From positions 186,001 through 250,000 of the forward strand of contig NZ_CP126981.1 in NCBI RefSeq assembly GCF_030252325.1: a stretch of DNA of 64,000 nucleotides, in the 5' to 3' direction. Under the pieces are notes generated by a model. It saw only the letters and a list, made by a program, of their open reading frames with translations. It did not search any database and had not been told where the DNA came from. Positions 11,951 through 19,590 of this stretch are shown one piece after another (positions within the stretch are counted from its first letter, which is position 1; every line of letters begins with the position of its first letter). The DNA is from Candidatus Mycobacterium wuenschmannii. Its GTDB lineage: Bacteria; Actinomycetota; Actinomycetes; Mycobacteriales; Mycobacteriaceae. The translations under genes and the position numbers were made by a program.

Positions 11951-11974
11951 TGCACGTCAACGTGCATTCTTTTT
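11951..11974 (+). terminator. Rho-independent-type terminator without an assigned upstream gene
   Basis: TGCACG pairs with CGTGCA around a TCAA tetraloop (11951-11966), followed directly by TTCTTTTT. This is a canonical intrinsic terminator for plus-strand transcription, uncommon in mycobacteria. No protein gene ends just before it, so a short RNA transcribed from the preceding 250 bases is possible. Confidence 0.5.
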
Positions 11975-12049
11975 AGACACGTTGCTAATGCCTGAACATT
12001 TATCAGGTAACCTGGGTTTAACAATTCAGCAGTCGGAAGGTGGTTTGTC

Positions 12050-12280
12050 ATGCGATCGAATGGCGTCGTTCGAATGGCGCTGCTGGCGGCGGGTCTAGCG
12101 GTCGCCGCCGCCGCGAGCCTGCCGTCGGATTTCACTGCGACGGCTCAGGCCGGCGTCAGCTCCGGCGAACCGGCGACCGTATCGAGAGTCACGGGACTCG
12201 CTGCTCAGCAGGGCAACCCGTGCGAACGCACCCGCCGTCCGGCATGCGGCCGACCGGGTCGCCGGTCTACGCACCGGTAG
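12050..12280 (+). CDS. Small putative exported protein
   Basis: A 76-residue frame whose first 35 residues look like a signal peptide: RMALLAAGLAVAAAASL, cleavage possible near TAQA. GGAAGGTGG lies just before ATG 12050, a good ribosome site. The rest is Arg/Pro/Gly-rich with no recognisable domain. An overlapping frame (12040-12390) has no ribosome site. It sits among the exported-repeat genes but shares no sequence with them. It could be a real small secreted protein or a chance frame; the evidence is the signal peptide and ribosome site only. Confidence 0.4.
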   Translation: MRSNGVVRMALLAAGLAVAAAASLPSDFTATAQAGVSSGEPATVSRVTGLAAQQGNPCERTRRPACGRPGRRSTHR

Positions 12281-12433
12281 TCCTTCAACTTGTTATGAAG
12301 AATTCTCTTGGGGGCCTTCAGGTGTCGCCCTCATTGCGAGCAGCGCACGACCCGCGCGTTGGGTTCCGAAATTCGAGCCGAGCCATCTGAACGCGCGGAC
12401 GACACGCCCGCGCGCATGGCCGGTATCTCATCG

Positions 12434-12503
12434 GCTGATCTTGATGCAAATTTATTAGCGCGGGCGTAAAAACCATACCCGGTCTCGCTGATCTTGATCC
12501 AAA
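12434..12503. repeat. Direct repeat pair upstream of paralogue 3
   Basis: GCTGATCTTGATGCAAA (12434-12450) recurs as GCTGATCTTGATCCAAA (12487-12503), one mismatch in 17, with starts 53 bases apart. The 425-base stretch 12281-12705 has no supported gene; besides this pair it holds an AT-rich segment (12560-12620) and a hairpin next to the ribosome site of paralogue 3. Confidence 0.45.
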
Positions 12504-12669
12504 GCCTGCGCGGTGGCCTCGTGACGCCCCGCCAGAATACTGAAAACTCTGACCGGCTCATGAATTAAGGGCTCAAGACTTTTTCGACCATTATTAGACT
12601 TTGTTCAAACAAATCTGACGGGTGCGCATAGGCTTACCTCACTCGGCGCGGTGGGTGCCGATAAAGAAT

Positions 12670-12690
12670 GGCACGTCTATTTGGCGTGCC
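12670..12690 (+). promoter_or_regulatory. Hairpin just upstream of the paralogue 3 ribosome site
   Basis: GGCACG (12670-12675) pairs with CGTGCC (12685-12690) around a 9-base loop. It ends a few bases before GGGGAAGGG, the ribosome site of ATG 12706, so it could affect translation initiation or mRNA stability. Confidence 0.4.
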
Positions 12691-12705
12691 GGGGGAAGGG
12701 CAAGA

Positions 12706-13971
12706 ATGGGAAGCACGCGTGCTTTCTCGCGGCTGGGATTGCTGGCCGTGGGTCTAGGTATTGGTGGGGCGGTGGCCTCTGTTCCAGGAACCGCATTCGC
12801 CGACACAATCGACTCGGTCGCTGCGGCCGATAGCGTTCTCAGCGGGCTCGCGCCCGCAGCCAGCATCGACGCCCTTTTTCCGGACCTGGATATCGACTCG
12901 CTGTTCCCCAACCTGAACATGGCCATCTCTTTCAACGGCATGGACTTGTTCGAGAGCGGCTCCGCCGACGCAAACTCCTCCGGTCTCGGGTCCTTCGCAT
13001 TCGCCTACGGAGCCGATTCTCAAGCCACCGCTACCGGCGCAGGCAACATCGCCGCCGTCTACGGGTCCAACTCCTTTGCCACCGCGGGCGGCGAGGGCGC
13101 GACCGGCAATACCGCGCTGGTGCTCGGTGACCAGTCGTCTGCCTTCGCCGGCGGCGCCGATTCGAGTGGAAACGCTGCAGCGGTGTACGGCCTGGGCAGC
13201 CACGCGATAGCCGGCGGCTTCGGTGACAACCCAGGCAATCTGAACATCGCCGGCGTGGTCGGCGACCACGGCAGCGCCACGGCCGGTTCCAGCAGCCTGG
13301 GCGCGGGCAGTTTCAATATTGCCTACGTCGAAGGAAACGATGTCGGAGCCGCGAATGCGACCGGCGCCAGCAACATGATCGACATCAACAAGTTCTACGA
13401 CAACTGGGGGGTTCCGACCAGTCCCAGCGCCGCGGCGGCCGCGGACAGCGCGCCGTCTTCCGAGCTTCTGTCCGGGGGTAGCTCGGGTTGGTTGTCAGAC
13501 GCCAACGCATTTTGGTCGCAGCTCTTCTCCGGCGACACGCAGGCCGCTCTCAACTCGGGGACCAACTTCTGGAATGACCTGCTGGGTGGCTCGGACACAT
13601 CGGGTGCCGCGGCCGCGAGTAGCAACTGGTGGACCGACCTACTGGGCAACTCGGGCAACCTGACCGGCGGTACCGACTGGTGGACCGATCTGCTGGGCAA
13701 CTCCGGCGGGATGACCGAGGGTGCCAACTGGTGGACCGATCTGTTGGGTGGCTCGGGTGCTCTGACGGACGGTGCTAACTGGTGGACCGATCTGTTAGGT
13801 GGCTCGGGTGCGTTGACCGACGGCGCCAATTGGTGGACCGATCTGTTGGGCGGCTCCGGTGCATTGACCGACAGCGTCGGTTGGTGGACGGACCTGCTCG
13901 GAGCGTTCGACGGTGCCGGAACGGCCGCGGATCTGACCAACTTCTGGACGGAGGTCCTGGGGCTGTTCTAA
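12706..13971 (+). CDS. Exported Gly/Ala-repeat protein with tandem WWTDLLG C-terminal repeats (paralogue 3)
   Basis: A 421-residue diverged member of the family of the two genes above. ATG 12706 follows GGGGAAGGG. The signal peptide (FSRLGLLAVGLGIGGAVASV, cleavage near AFAD) closely matches its paralogues. Residues about 65-230 contain short units such as GNIAAVYGSNSFATAGG, NTALVLGDQSSAFAGG and NLNIAGVVGDHGSATAG, a regular pattern compatible with a beta-roll. The C-terminal 120 residues contain six near-identical 17-residue units with core NWWTDLLGGSGALTDGA, ending NFWTEVLGLF. Function is unknown. The pattern superficially resembles the head repeats of YadA-type adhesins, but no homology is claimed. 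Confidence 0.82.
   Translation: MGSTRAFSRLGLLAVGLGIGGAVASVPGTAFADTIDSVAAADSVLSGLAPAASIDALFPDLDIDSLFPNLNMAISFNGMDLFESGSADANSSGLGSFAFAYGADSQATATGAGNIAAVYGSNSFATAGGEGATGNTALVLGDQSSAFAGGADSSGNAAAVYGLGSHAIAGGFGDNPGNLNIAGVVGDHGSATAGSSSLGAGSFNIAYVEGNDVGAANATGASNMIDINKFYDNWGVPTSPSAAAAADSAPSSELLSGGSSGWLSDANAFWSQLFSGDTQAALNSGTNFWNDLLGGSDTSGAAAASSNWWTDLLGNSGNLTGGTDWWTDLLGNSGGMTEGANWWTDLLGGSGALTDGANWWTDLLGGSGALTDGANWWTDLLGGSGALTDSVGWWTDLLGAFDGAGTAADLTNFWTEVLGLF
13624..13929 (+). repeat. Six tandem 51-bp coding repeats
   Basis: Units begin at 13624, 13675, 13726, 13777, 13828 and 13879, each encoding 17 residues with WWTDLLG. The central units are nearly identical in DNA, so copy number may vary between strains. 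The period is a multiple of three, so gain or loss keeps the frame. Confidence 0.85.
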
Positions 13972-13992
13972 CTAGACCCGCCTGCCGGGTCG

Positions 13993-14022
13993 GCGGCCGC
14001 CGTTAGGGAGGACGGTGGCCGC
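13993..14022 (+). terminator. Hairpin downstream of paralogue 3
   Basis: GCGGCCGCCGT (13993-14003) pairs with ACGGTGGCCGC (14012-14022) with one mismatch around TAGGGAGG. It lies 22 bases after the stop and before the promoter region of the next gene. Confidence 0.6.
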
Positions 14023-14135
14023 TGACCTGGGCAGGCGCCCATCAGCAGGACGTTTGCCGTCCGTCGCGAGGGGGGCCAGGTACGCTGGCGAGACGGCATT
14101 TCAGCCGTTCTGAGTCTGCGAGGACAAGTCGACCG

Positions 14136-14843
14136 ATGCGCAACATGATGTCGGCCGCGCTGATAGCGGCCGGAGCCCTGCTGGGCTGGTCTGGCGTTGC
14201 TGTGGCGGCCGCGGATTCGGCGTGCACCAACCTGGGCGGCACGCTTCAAGATGACCAGACGTGCAACGTCCACACCGTCACGCCCACCTACACGCTGAAC
14301 ATGACTTTTCCGGTGGACTACCCGGATCAGGCGTTGACCGACTACCTCGGTCAGAACCGGGATGGATTCGTCAACGTCGCGCAGACGTCGTCACAAACGT
14401 CCGGCCAGCGCGACGTGCCTTACCAAATGGAAGTCACGTCCGAGCAGTTTCACTCCGGTCAAGCGCCCGGCGGCACTCGCAGCGTCGTGCTCAAGGTTTT
14501 CGAAGACCTCGGCGGTCCGCGGCCCTCGACCTTCTACAAGGGTTTCAATTACGACGTCGCCGGACAAAAAGCGATCACCTTTGACACACTTTTCCCGCCG
14601 AATGCAAAGCCGCTCGACTCAATTTTCCCCATTGTTCAGCGGGAGGTTGGAAAGCAGACCGGGCTGGGCGCCGCAATTTCACCCGGCTCGGGTCTGGACG
14701 CGTCGCATTACCAAAACTTTGCGATCACCGACGACGAGCTGATTTTCTACTTCGCGCCGGGCGAGCTGTTGCCGTCGCTGGCCGGCGGCAGCCAGGTGCA
14801 CGTACCGCGTAACGCCATTCCGCCGCTGGCAGTCAAGGGCTGA
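14136..14843 (+). CDS. Secreted DUF3298/RsiV-type protein (TB22.2/Rv3036c-like)
   Basis: A 235-residue protein with a clear signal peptide (LIAAGALLGWSGVAVAAADS). The mature part has paired Cys residues near the N-terminus (SACTNLGG, QTCNVHT), a beta-rich middle, and a C-terminal DUF3298-type domain with ITFDTLFPPN and FAITDDELIFYFAPGELLPS, the pattern of RsiV and related extracytoplasmic domains. The M. tuberculosis homologue Rv3036c is a known culture-filtrate protein with reported esterase activity. It is convergent with the next gene, with one base between the stops. Confidence 0.88.
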   Translation: MRNMMSAALIAAGALLGWSGVAVAAADSACTNLGGTLQDDQTCNVHTVTPTYTLNMTFPVDYPDQALTDYLGQNRDGFVNVAQTSSQTSGQRDVPYQMEVTSEQFHSGQAPGGTRSVVLKVFEDLGGPRPSTFYKGFNYDVAGQKAITFDTLFPPNAKPLDSIFPIVQREVGKQTGLGAAISPGSGLDASHYQNFAITDDELIFYFAPGELLPSLAGGSQVHVPRNAIPPLAVKG

Positions 14844-14844
14844 C

Positions 14845-16167
14845 TCAGCTCGGGGCGAAGCTGTAGACCTGGCCGTCGCTGGTCGCGGTGACTACACGGC
14901 GATCGCGCCCTATCGAGACGCCGACGGGGTAACCGGTCGCCTCCGGTAGTGGGTAGCTGTTCAGGGTCTTGCCGCTGCCCGGGTCGAACACCAGCAGCGT
15001 CATGCCCCGCGCTCCTTCACCCGGCCCACCCGTCACCACCGCGTAGCCCGCGCCGGAGCCGGCCAGGCTCGAGGTCGACAGCGGGCTGACATCGTTGCGC
15101 CGCCACACCTCCTGCGCGTGATCGCCGGCATCCTTGAATGCGACAAGGCGGGTATCGGGCCCGCCGCCGGACACGATCAGCCCACCGGGCGTCACCGACG
15201 GCGGCGTCTGCGCCAGGAACTTCAGCGGGACCGACCATTTCGGCTTGCCGTCGGCGGCGTGCAACGCCCACAACCGTTCGTCGCGGCCGTTGACGTAGAT
15301 CGTGGATCCGTCGCTCGACATCACCGGACTCGCCTCGACGCCGGCGCCGACGGCGTTGCTGGTCCATTCGCGAGTCAGCAGCGGATTCTGGCCTGGGTGG
15401 TACTTCAGCCCTACCAGGATGGGGGCCGGGGCGCCGGGCTCCCACAGCCCGACCACGATCAGTCCGGTGTCCTTGGCAAACGCCGGCGCGGCCGCGACCG
15501 GGCAGCCTTCCTTGGCCGGACCGCAATCGGCGAGGCCGCGGGTGAAGTCGCTGGGGTCGACATTGTCGACCAGGTCAACCGCATTCCCGACGACCGTGCC
15601 GCGGTGACCTTCGAACACCTGAACCTGGCCCAGGTGGGTCACCACCAACACGTGGCCATTGCCGAGAATCCTTGGCGTGGAGGGCATTCCCATCACCGGG
15701 CGGCGCCACCGGATCCACTGCGTGACGGGGAATGACAAGAAGGCGCCCGGCTGGCCGATGTAGAGGTTGTCGAAGCCGTCGAACAGCGGGCTGGCGATGC
15801 CACCGCCCTGATACAGCCGGGTGCACCAGCGCTGCCGGCCGTTGTCGTCGTTCTCCCACTCCATCAGCGAGCAACCACCGGGGGTCTGCGCGTTGGCGGC
15901 AAGCCAGTTGCGCGAACTGAGTGCGACCGACGACTCCAGCGAGCCTTTGACCGAGCGGGTCCAACGCAGGCTCAGCGACTCGGCCCCGGCGACCGCGGTG
16001 TAGCTGCTGTTGGCCGCGTCGCCGTACTGGGCGGGCCAGCCCTCGGCGGGCACGGTGTCGACCCAGGAGTCGGTGTTGCCGCACCCCGCGCTGACGGCAG
16101 CCAGCAGCAGAACCGAAGCCACCGATGACCAATGCCACAACGCACGGCGGGAGATCGGCCAAGACAC
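14845..16167 (-). CDS. PQQ-type beta-propeller lipoprotein (Rv3035-like)
   Basis: A predicted exported lipoprotein of 440 residues. The N-terminus SRRALWHWSSVASVLLLAAVSAGC fits a lipobox with Cys as lipid site. The mature part holds repeated propeller blades with Trp-containing strands, for example LSLRWTRSVKGSL, LWALHAADGKPKWSVPL and LLVFDPGSGKTLNSYPL, typical of PQQ-like repeat domains. No enzyme residues for PQQ binding are evident, so a scaffold or binding role is more likely. GTG 16167 is preferred because it gives a normal signal peptide; another GTG lies at 16191. It is divergent from the Rv3034c-like gene. Confidence 0.85.
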   Translation of the reverse strand: MSWPISRRALWHWSSVASVLLLAAVSAGCGNTDSWVDTVPAEGWPAQYGDAANSSYTAVAGAESLSLRWTRSVKGSLESSVALSSRNWLAANAQTPGGCSLMEWENDDNGRQRWCTRLYQGGGIASPLFDGFDNLYIGQPGAFLSFPVTQWIRWRRPVMGMPSTPRILGNGHVLVVTHLGQVQVFEGHRGTVVGNAVDLVDNVDPSDFTRGLADCGPAKEGCPVAAAPAFAKDTGLIVVGLWEPGAPAPILVGLKYHPGQNPLLTREWTSNAVGAGVEASPVMSSDGSTIYVNGRDERLWALHAADGKPKWSVPLKFLAQTPPSVTPGGLIVSGGGPDTRLVAFKDAGDHAQEVWRRNDVSPLSTSSLAGSGAGYAVVTGGPGEGARGMTLLVFDPGSGKTLNSYPLPEATGYPVGVSIGRDRRVVTATSDGQVYSFAPS

Positions 16168-16236
16168 GATGCCGAGGGTAACCTGTGCCACCTCGAGGAG
16201 GGCCGATTGCCCGGCGCGCCATCATGCCGCAATTTA

Positions 16237-16395
16237 TGGTTGTCCGGCTCCTCAGCCCGCCGTCCCGGCGCGCGTCGTCGCCGACGGTCTTCTGGTTGTC
16301 CGGCTCCTCAGCCCGCCGTCCCGGCGCGCATCGTCGCCGACGGTGTTCTGGTTGTCCGGCTCCTCAGCCCGCCGTCCCGGCGCGCATCGTCGCCG
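16237..16395. repeat. 56-bp tandem repeat, about three copies (VNTR-like)
   Basis: Units start at 16237, 16293 and 16349 with TGGTTGTCCGGCTCCTCAGC and differ at only a few bases; the third is slightly truncated. The period (56) is not a multiple of three. The array lies between a divergent gene pair and just upstream of ATG 16413. Size and intergenic placement resemble mycobacterial MIRU-VNTR loci. Confidence 0.9.
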
Positions 16396-16412
16396 GACTA
16401 GGCTTTGCGGCC

Positions 16413-17150
16413 ATGACGAGCATGTGGGGAGCCCCGATTCACCGCCGCTGGCGGGGATCGAATCTGCGCGACCCACGCCAGGCCAAGTTCCTCACGCTGG
16501 CCTCGCTGAAGTGGGTCCTGCGCAACCGTGCCTACACGCCGTGGTACCTGGTCCGCTACTACCGTCTGCTCAAATTCAAGCTGGCCAACCCGCACATCAT
16601 CACCCGGGGCATGGTGTTCATCGGCAAGGGTGTCGAGATCCACGCCACGCCGGAACTCGCGCAGCTGGAGATCGGGCGCTGGGTGCACATCGGCGACAAG
16701 AACACCATCCGCGCGCACGAAGGCTCGCTGCGGTTCGGCGACAAGGTCGTCTTGGGTCGCGACAACGTCGTCAACTGCTACCTCGACATCGAGTTCGGCG
16801 ATTCGGTCTTGATGGCCGACTGGTGCTATATCTGCGATTTCGACCACCGCATGGACGACATCACGCTGCCGATCAAGGACCAGGGCATCGTCAAATCGCC
16901 GGTGCGGATCGGGCCAGATACCTGGGTCGGCGTCAAGGTCAGCGTGCTACGCGGCACTTCGGTCGGACGCGGGTGCGTGCTGGGGTCGCATGCGGTCGTC
17001 CGAGGCGAAGTGCCGGACTACTCGATCGCGGTCGGCGCGCCGGCGAAGGTGGTCAAGAACCGGCAGCTGGCCTGGGAGACGTCAGCGGCCGAGCGTGCCG
17101 AGCTGGCCGCCAACCTCGCCGACATCGAACGCAAGAAGGCCGCTCGCTAA
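16413..17150 (+). CDS. Left-handed beta-helix (hexapeptide) acyltransferase (Rv3034c-like)
   Basis: A 245-residue transferase with hexapeptide-repeat character: IGKGVEIHATPELAQLEIGRWVHIGD, then VVLGRDNVVN, and the family-typical end VRIGPDTWVGVKVSVLRGTSVGRGCVLGSHAVV. Such enzymes use acetyl- or acyl-CoA on sugar hydroxyls. The M. tuberculosis homologue is assigned to acylation of methylglucose lipopolysaccharide, which fits the neighbouring Rv3032-3030 genes. The start is ATG 16413; the frame can be read back to 16185 but that part is the 56-bp repeat array. It overlaps the photolyase stop on the other strand. Confidence 0.88.
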   Translation: MTSMWGAPIHRRWRGSNLRDPRQAKFLTLASLKWVLRNRAYTPWYLVRYYRLLKFKLANPHIITRGMVFIGKGVEIHATPELAQLEIGRWVHIGDKNTIRAHEGSLRFGDKVVLGRDNVVNCYLDIEFGDSVLMADWCYICDFDHRMDDITLPIKDQGIVKSPVRIGPDTWVGVKVSVLRGTSVGRGCVLGSHAVVRGEVPDYSIAVGAPAKVVKNRQLAWETSAAERAELAANLADIERKKAAR

Positions 17151-18487
17151 CTCATGTCCTGGTAGCGGCGCAGCGCCTCGCTGCGCTCCGCGGAGTGGTC
17201 GACCATCGGTTCGGGATAGCCGGCCGGCCGCTCGCCCTTGGTGAGGGTCACGTCTTTCGCATCGGCTAGTTCCGAGACCCAACGACGGACGTAATCGCCT
17301 GACTGGTCGAACTTTTCGGCCTGCCGGGTCGGATTGAACACCCGGAAATAGGGGGCGGCGTCGGTGCCGCAGCCCGCAGCCCACTGCCAGCCGTGCTGAT
17401 TGTTCGCCACATCGCCGTCGACGAGCTGATCGAGAAAGTGACGCGCCCCCCACTGCCACGGCAGATGCAAGTCCTTCACCAGGAACGAGGCGACGATCAT
17501 CCGCACTCGGTTGTGCATGAAGCCGGTGTCCCGCAATTGCCGCATACCGGCGTCGACGATCGGGAAACCCGTTTCGCCGGCTTTCCAGGCGTTGAAACGT
17601 TTTTCGGCGTCCTTGTCGTCATCGATCTTGATCGCATCGAAGTCGCGATTCCAGTTCCACCATGCACTGTCGGGCCAGTGGTGCAGGACCGCGGCGTAGA
17701 AGTCTCGAAATGCCAACTCGCGCAGATACGCTCGCGGACCGGCATGCCGCTGGTCCAGGTCGGCGGCCAAGGTCCGCGGGTGGATCGTGCCGAAGTGCAG
17801 ATGTGCTGACATGCGGCTGGTGCCGTCGTAGCCGGGCGTGTTCCGGTTGTCGTCGTAGCCGTCGACTCCCTTGGCGACGAACTTTTTCCACCGCTTCCGC
17901 GCGGCCGCCTCGCCTGCCTGCAGATCGAGGTCAGCGCCGGGGTCGGGTATCTCGACGGGTTTCGCGCGCTTGCCCAGCTTCTTGGGATCGACCCATGTCG
18001 CGGACTTGGCTGTCGTGCGCGCCGGTGCGCGCCAGCCCGTATCGCGCCACCGGCCGTAGAAAGGCGTGAACACCTTGTACGGTTCGCCGTCGTCCTTGGT
18101 CACCCGGCCGGGCGAGATCAGATACGGCGATCCGGTCGCCACCAACGGCACATCGCCCAGCGCGTCGCGCACCTTGTCGTCGCGTCGGCGCCCGTACGGC
18201 GAGAAGTCCTCGGAAATATGAACCGACGACGCGTCGATCTCCTTGGCCAGTGCCGGAATTCGCTCCTCCGCTCGGCCGCGCGTGACGAGCAGCCGACCGC
18301 CCAGCTGCTCGCTCAGCTCCCTCAGGGAGTCGCAGAGGAACTGCATGCGGCGCTCGCCAGAGGACGCCTCCAGCCGGGGGTCGAGGACGAAGCACGCGAG
18401 CACGTCGTCGTTGTCGGAGGCGGCCTCCAACAGCGGCGGGAGATCGTGTACGCGGAGGTCGCGACGGAACCACAACAGCGCGGACAT
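17147..18487 (-). CDS. phr: Deoxyribodipyrimidine photolyase (CPD class I type)
   Basis: A flavoprotein that uses blue light to split cyclobutane pyrimidine dimers. The 446-residue protein has the N-terminal antenna domain (LLWFRRDLRVHDLPPLLEA) and the C-terminal FAD domain with TSRMSAHLHFGTIHPRT, ELAFRDFYAAVL, FPIVDAGMRQLRDTGFMHNRVRMIVASFL and DGDVANNQHGWQW. The key Trp residues around the lesion site are present. It lies 16 bases after tspO in the same direction, and the pair is divergent from marR, so it is probably induced together with the carotenoid genes. Confidence 0.95.
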   Translation of the reverse strand: MSALLWFRRDLRVHDLPPLLEAASDNDDVLACFVLDPRLEASSGERRMQFLCDSLRELSEQLGGRLLVTRGRAEERIPALAKEIDASSVHISEDFSPYGRRRDDKVRDALGDVPLVATGSPYLISPGRVTKDDGEPYKVFTPFYGRWRDTGWRAPARTTAKSATWVDPKKLGKRAKPVEIPDPGADLDLQAGEAAARKRWKKFVAKGVDGYDDNRNTPGYDGTSRMSAHLHFGTIHPRTLAADLDQRHAGPRAYLRELAFRDFYAAVLHHWPDSAWWNWNRDFDAIKIDDDKDAEKRFNAWKAGETGFPIVDAGMRQLRDTGFMHNRVRMIVASFLVKDLHLPWQWGARHFLDQLVDGDVANNQHGWQWAAGCGTDAAPYFRVFNPTRQAEKFDQSGDYVRRWVSELADAKDVTLTKGERPAGYPEPMVDHSAERSEALRRYQDMS

Positions 18488-18503
18488 CAGCGGGTCACCT
18501 GAA

Positions 18504-18986
18504 TCATCGGCGGTTGAGTACCCAAATATGGCCAGACATCAATGTGGCGAAGGCGCACCACAGCGGATAGGGCGCGATCGCGGCGCCGGCGCGCGGGTCC
18601 GCCGCCGCGGTGCGACGGGCCAGATCGGCGCTGCTGGCAGCCAGCACCGCCGCCCCGATCGCCGAGGCGCCGAGTTTCTGATACTTGAAGAACAACCAAC
18701 TCCAGCCGGCGTTCATGATCAGATTGGCGGCCAGTGCCGCAATGTAGGTGCGGGCCTCCGCGTCGCGGCCGGTCGCACGGAGCTTGTCGATCGCGGTCGC
18801 AGATGTCACCGCGATGTCGGCGTACAACGTGGTCCAGGCGATGGGAAACACCTCGTTGGGCGGTACATACGGGGGCTTGCGAAGCCTGGAATACCACCGG
18901 GTGATTCGCGGCTTGCTGGCAACGCTTCCGATTCCTGCCGTGGCCTCGACCGCGAGAGACGTCGCGGCCAGTGTCTGCTTGTTCAC
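18504..18986 (-). CDS. tspO: TspO/MBR family membrane protein
   Basis: A 160-residue protein with five hydrophobic segments and family motifs: SRLRKPPYVPPNEVFPIAWTTLY near the N-terminus and LIMNAGWSWLFF in the middle. TspO proteins bind tetrapyrroles and affect pigment or oxidative-stress responses. In Rhodobacter they modulate carotenoid and bacteriochlorophyll genes in response to oxygen and light, so presence beside photolyase and MarR fits a light/oxidative response. The start ATG 18986 leaves 91 bases to marR, which hold a strong inverted repeat. Confidence 0.9.
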   Translation of the reverse strand: MNKQTLAATSLAVEATAGIGSVASKPRITRWYSRLRKPPYVPPNEVFPIAWTTLYADIAVTSATAIDKLRATGRDAEARTYIAALAANLIMNAGWSWLFFKYQKLGASAIGAAVLAASSADLARRTAAADPRAGAAIAPYPLWCAFATLMSGHIWVLNRR

Positions 18987-19011
18987 TCGAGCTCCCTTCG
19001 ACTCGGCTAAG

Positions 19012-19046
19012 TATTTCAGTCATTTAAGTATTAATCAACTGAAATA
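19012..19046. promoter_or_regulatory. Candidate MarR operator between tspO and marR
   Basis: TATTTCAGT (19012-19020) and ACTGAAATA (19038-19046) form a perfect 9-bp inverted repeat with a 17-base AT-rich centre containing TTAAGTATTAATC. TAAGTATT also repeats directly at 19008 and 19025. The core TTAAGTATTAATCAACTGAA (19024-19043) recurs in related form upstream of crtE and, more weakly, of the DUF2867 gene. AT-rich DNA here is exceptional for this genome. Confidence 0.72.
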
Positions 19047-19077
19047 ATGGCCGCGTGCGGATAAACTAGTCCGCGTC

Positions 19078-19590
19078 ATGGCCCCCGAAGAGACCGCAGG
19101 CGAGCGCGCCGCACTAGAGCAGCAGATCTCCGCGTATCTGCGCGTGATGACGGCCGAGTCGGAACAGATCGGCCGCGCTTTCGCGGCGGTACATGACGTG
19201 CGCCCCACCGACTTTCGGGCGTTGCTGCATGTGATGGTCGCCGAAACGGCCGGCGACCCGGTCACCTCGGGTGAGCTTCGGCAGCGCATGGGGCTGTCCG
19301 GCGCGGCCATCACCTACCTGGTCGACCGGATGATGGCCTCCGGTCACATCACCCGCGAGTCCGATCCGGCCGACCGTCGGAAGGTGATCCTGCGTTACTC
19401 CGACTCCGGCCTCTCGACCGCGCGGGCCTTCTTTGCGCCATTGGGGTCGCACTCCCATGACGCGATGACCGACCTGCCCGATGCCGACCTGATGGCGGCC
19501 GGCCGAGTTTTCGCCGCGCTGATCGAGGCGATGCGGCGCTATCAGGACGACCTCGCGTCCTTCAAGCCCAGCGTGCAACCCGACGCATGA
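19078..19590 (+). CDS. MarR family transcriptional regulator
   Basis: A 170-residue winged-helix regulator. The MarR core is present: [16 protein letters not shown], then the recognition region [21 protein letters not shown] and the wing with [13 protein letters not shown]. It overlaps the IPP isomerase gene by four bases (ATGA), so regulator and isoprenoid enzyme are translated together. In Corynebacterium glutamicum a MarR-type protein, CrtR, represses the carotenoid operon and responds to geranylgeranyl-PP; this gene is a candidate functional counterpart, an inference from context. The divergent operator-like repeat suggests autoregulation. Confidence 0.9.
   Translation: MAPEETAGERAALEQQISAYLRVMTAESEQIGRAFAAVHDVRPTDFRALLHVMVAETAGDPVTSGELRQRMGLSGAAITYLVDRMMASGHITRESDPADRRKVILRYSDSGLSTARAFFAPLGSHSHDAMTDLPDADLMAAGRVFAALIEAMRRYQDDLASFKPSVQPDA

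Noticed and set aside
11688..12098. 136-codon plus-strand frame between exported paralogues
   Set aside because: It begins in the 18-bp palindrome, runs through the terminator hairpin and lacks any domain or ribosome site.
8764..13971. Assignment of the three exported genes to PE-PGRS
   Set aside because: They have cleavable signal peptides instead of a PE domain, and their repeats are not the GGAGGX type.
16237..16395. CRISPR array
   Set aside because: Tandem copies follow each other directly without unique spacers and no cas gene is near.
16185..16412. N-terminal extension of the Rv3034c-like acyltransferase
   Set aside because: The sequence is the 56-bp repeat array, which shifts frame at each unit; the family starts at about ATG 16413.
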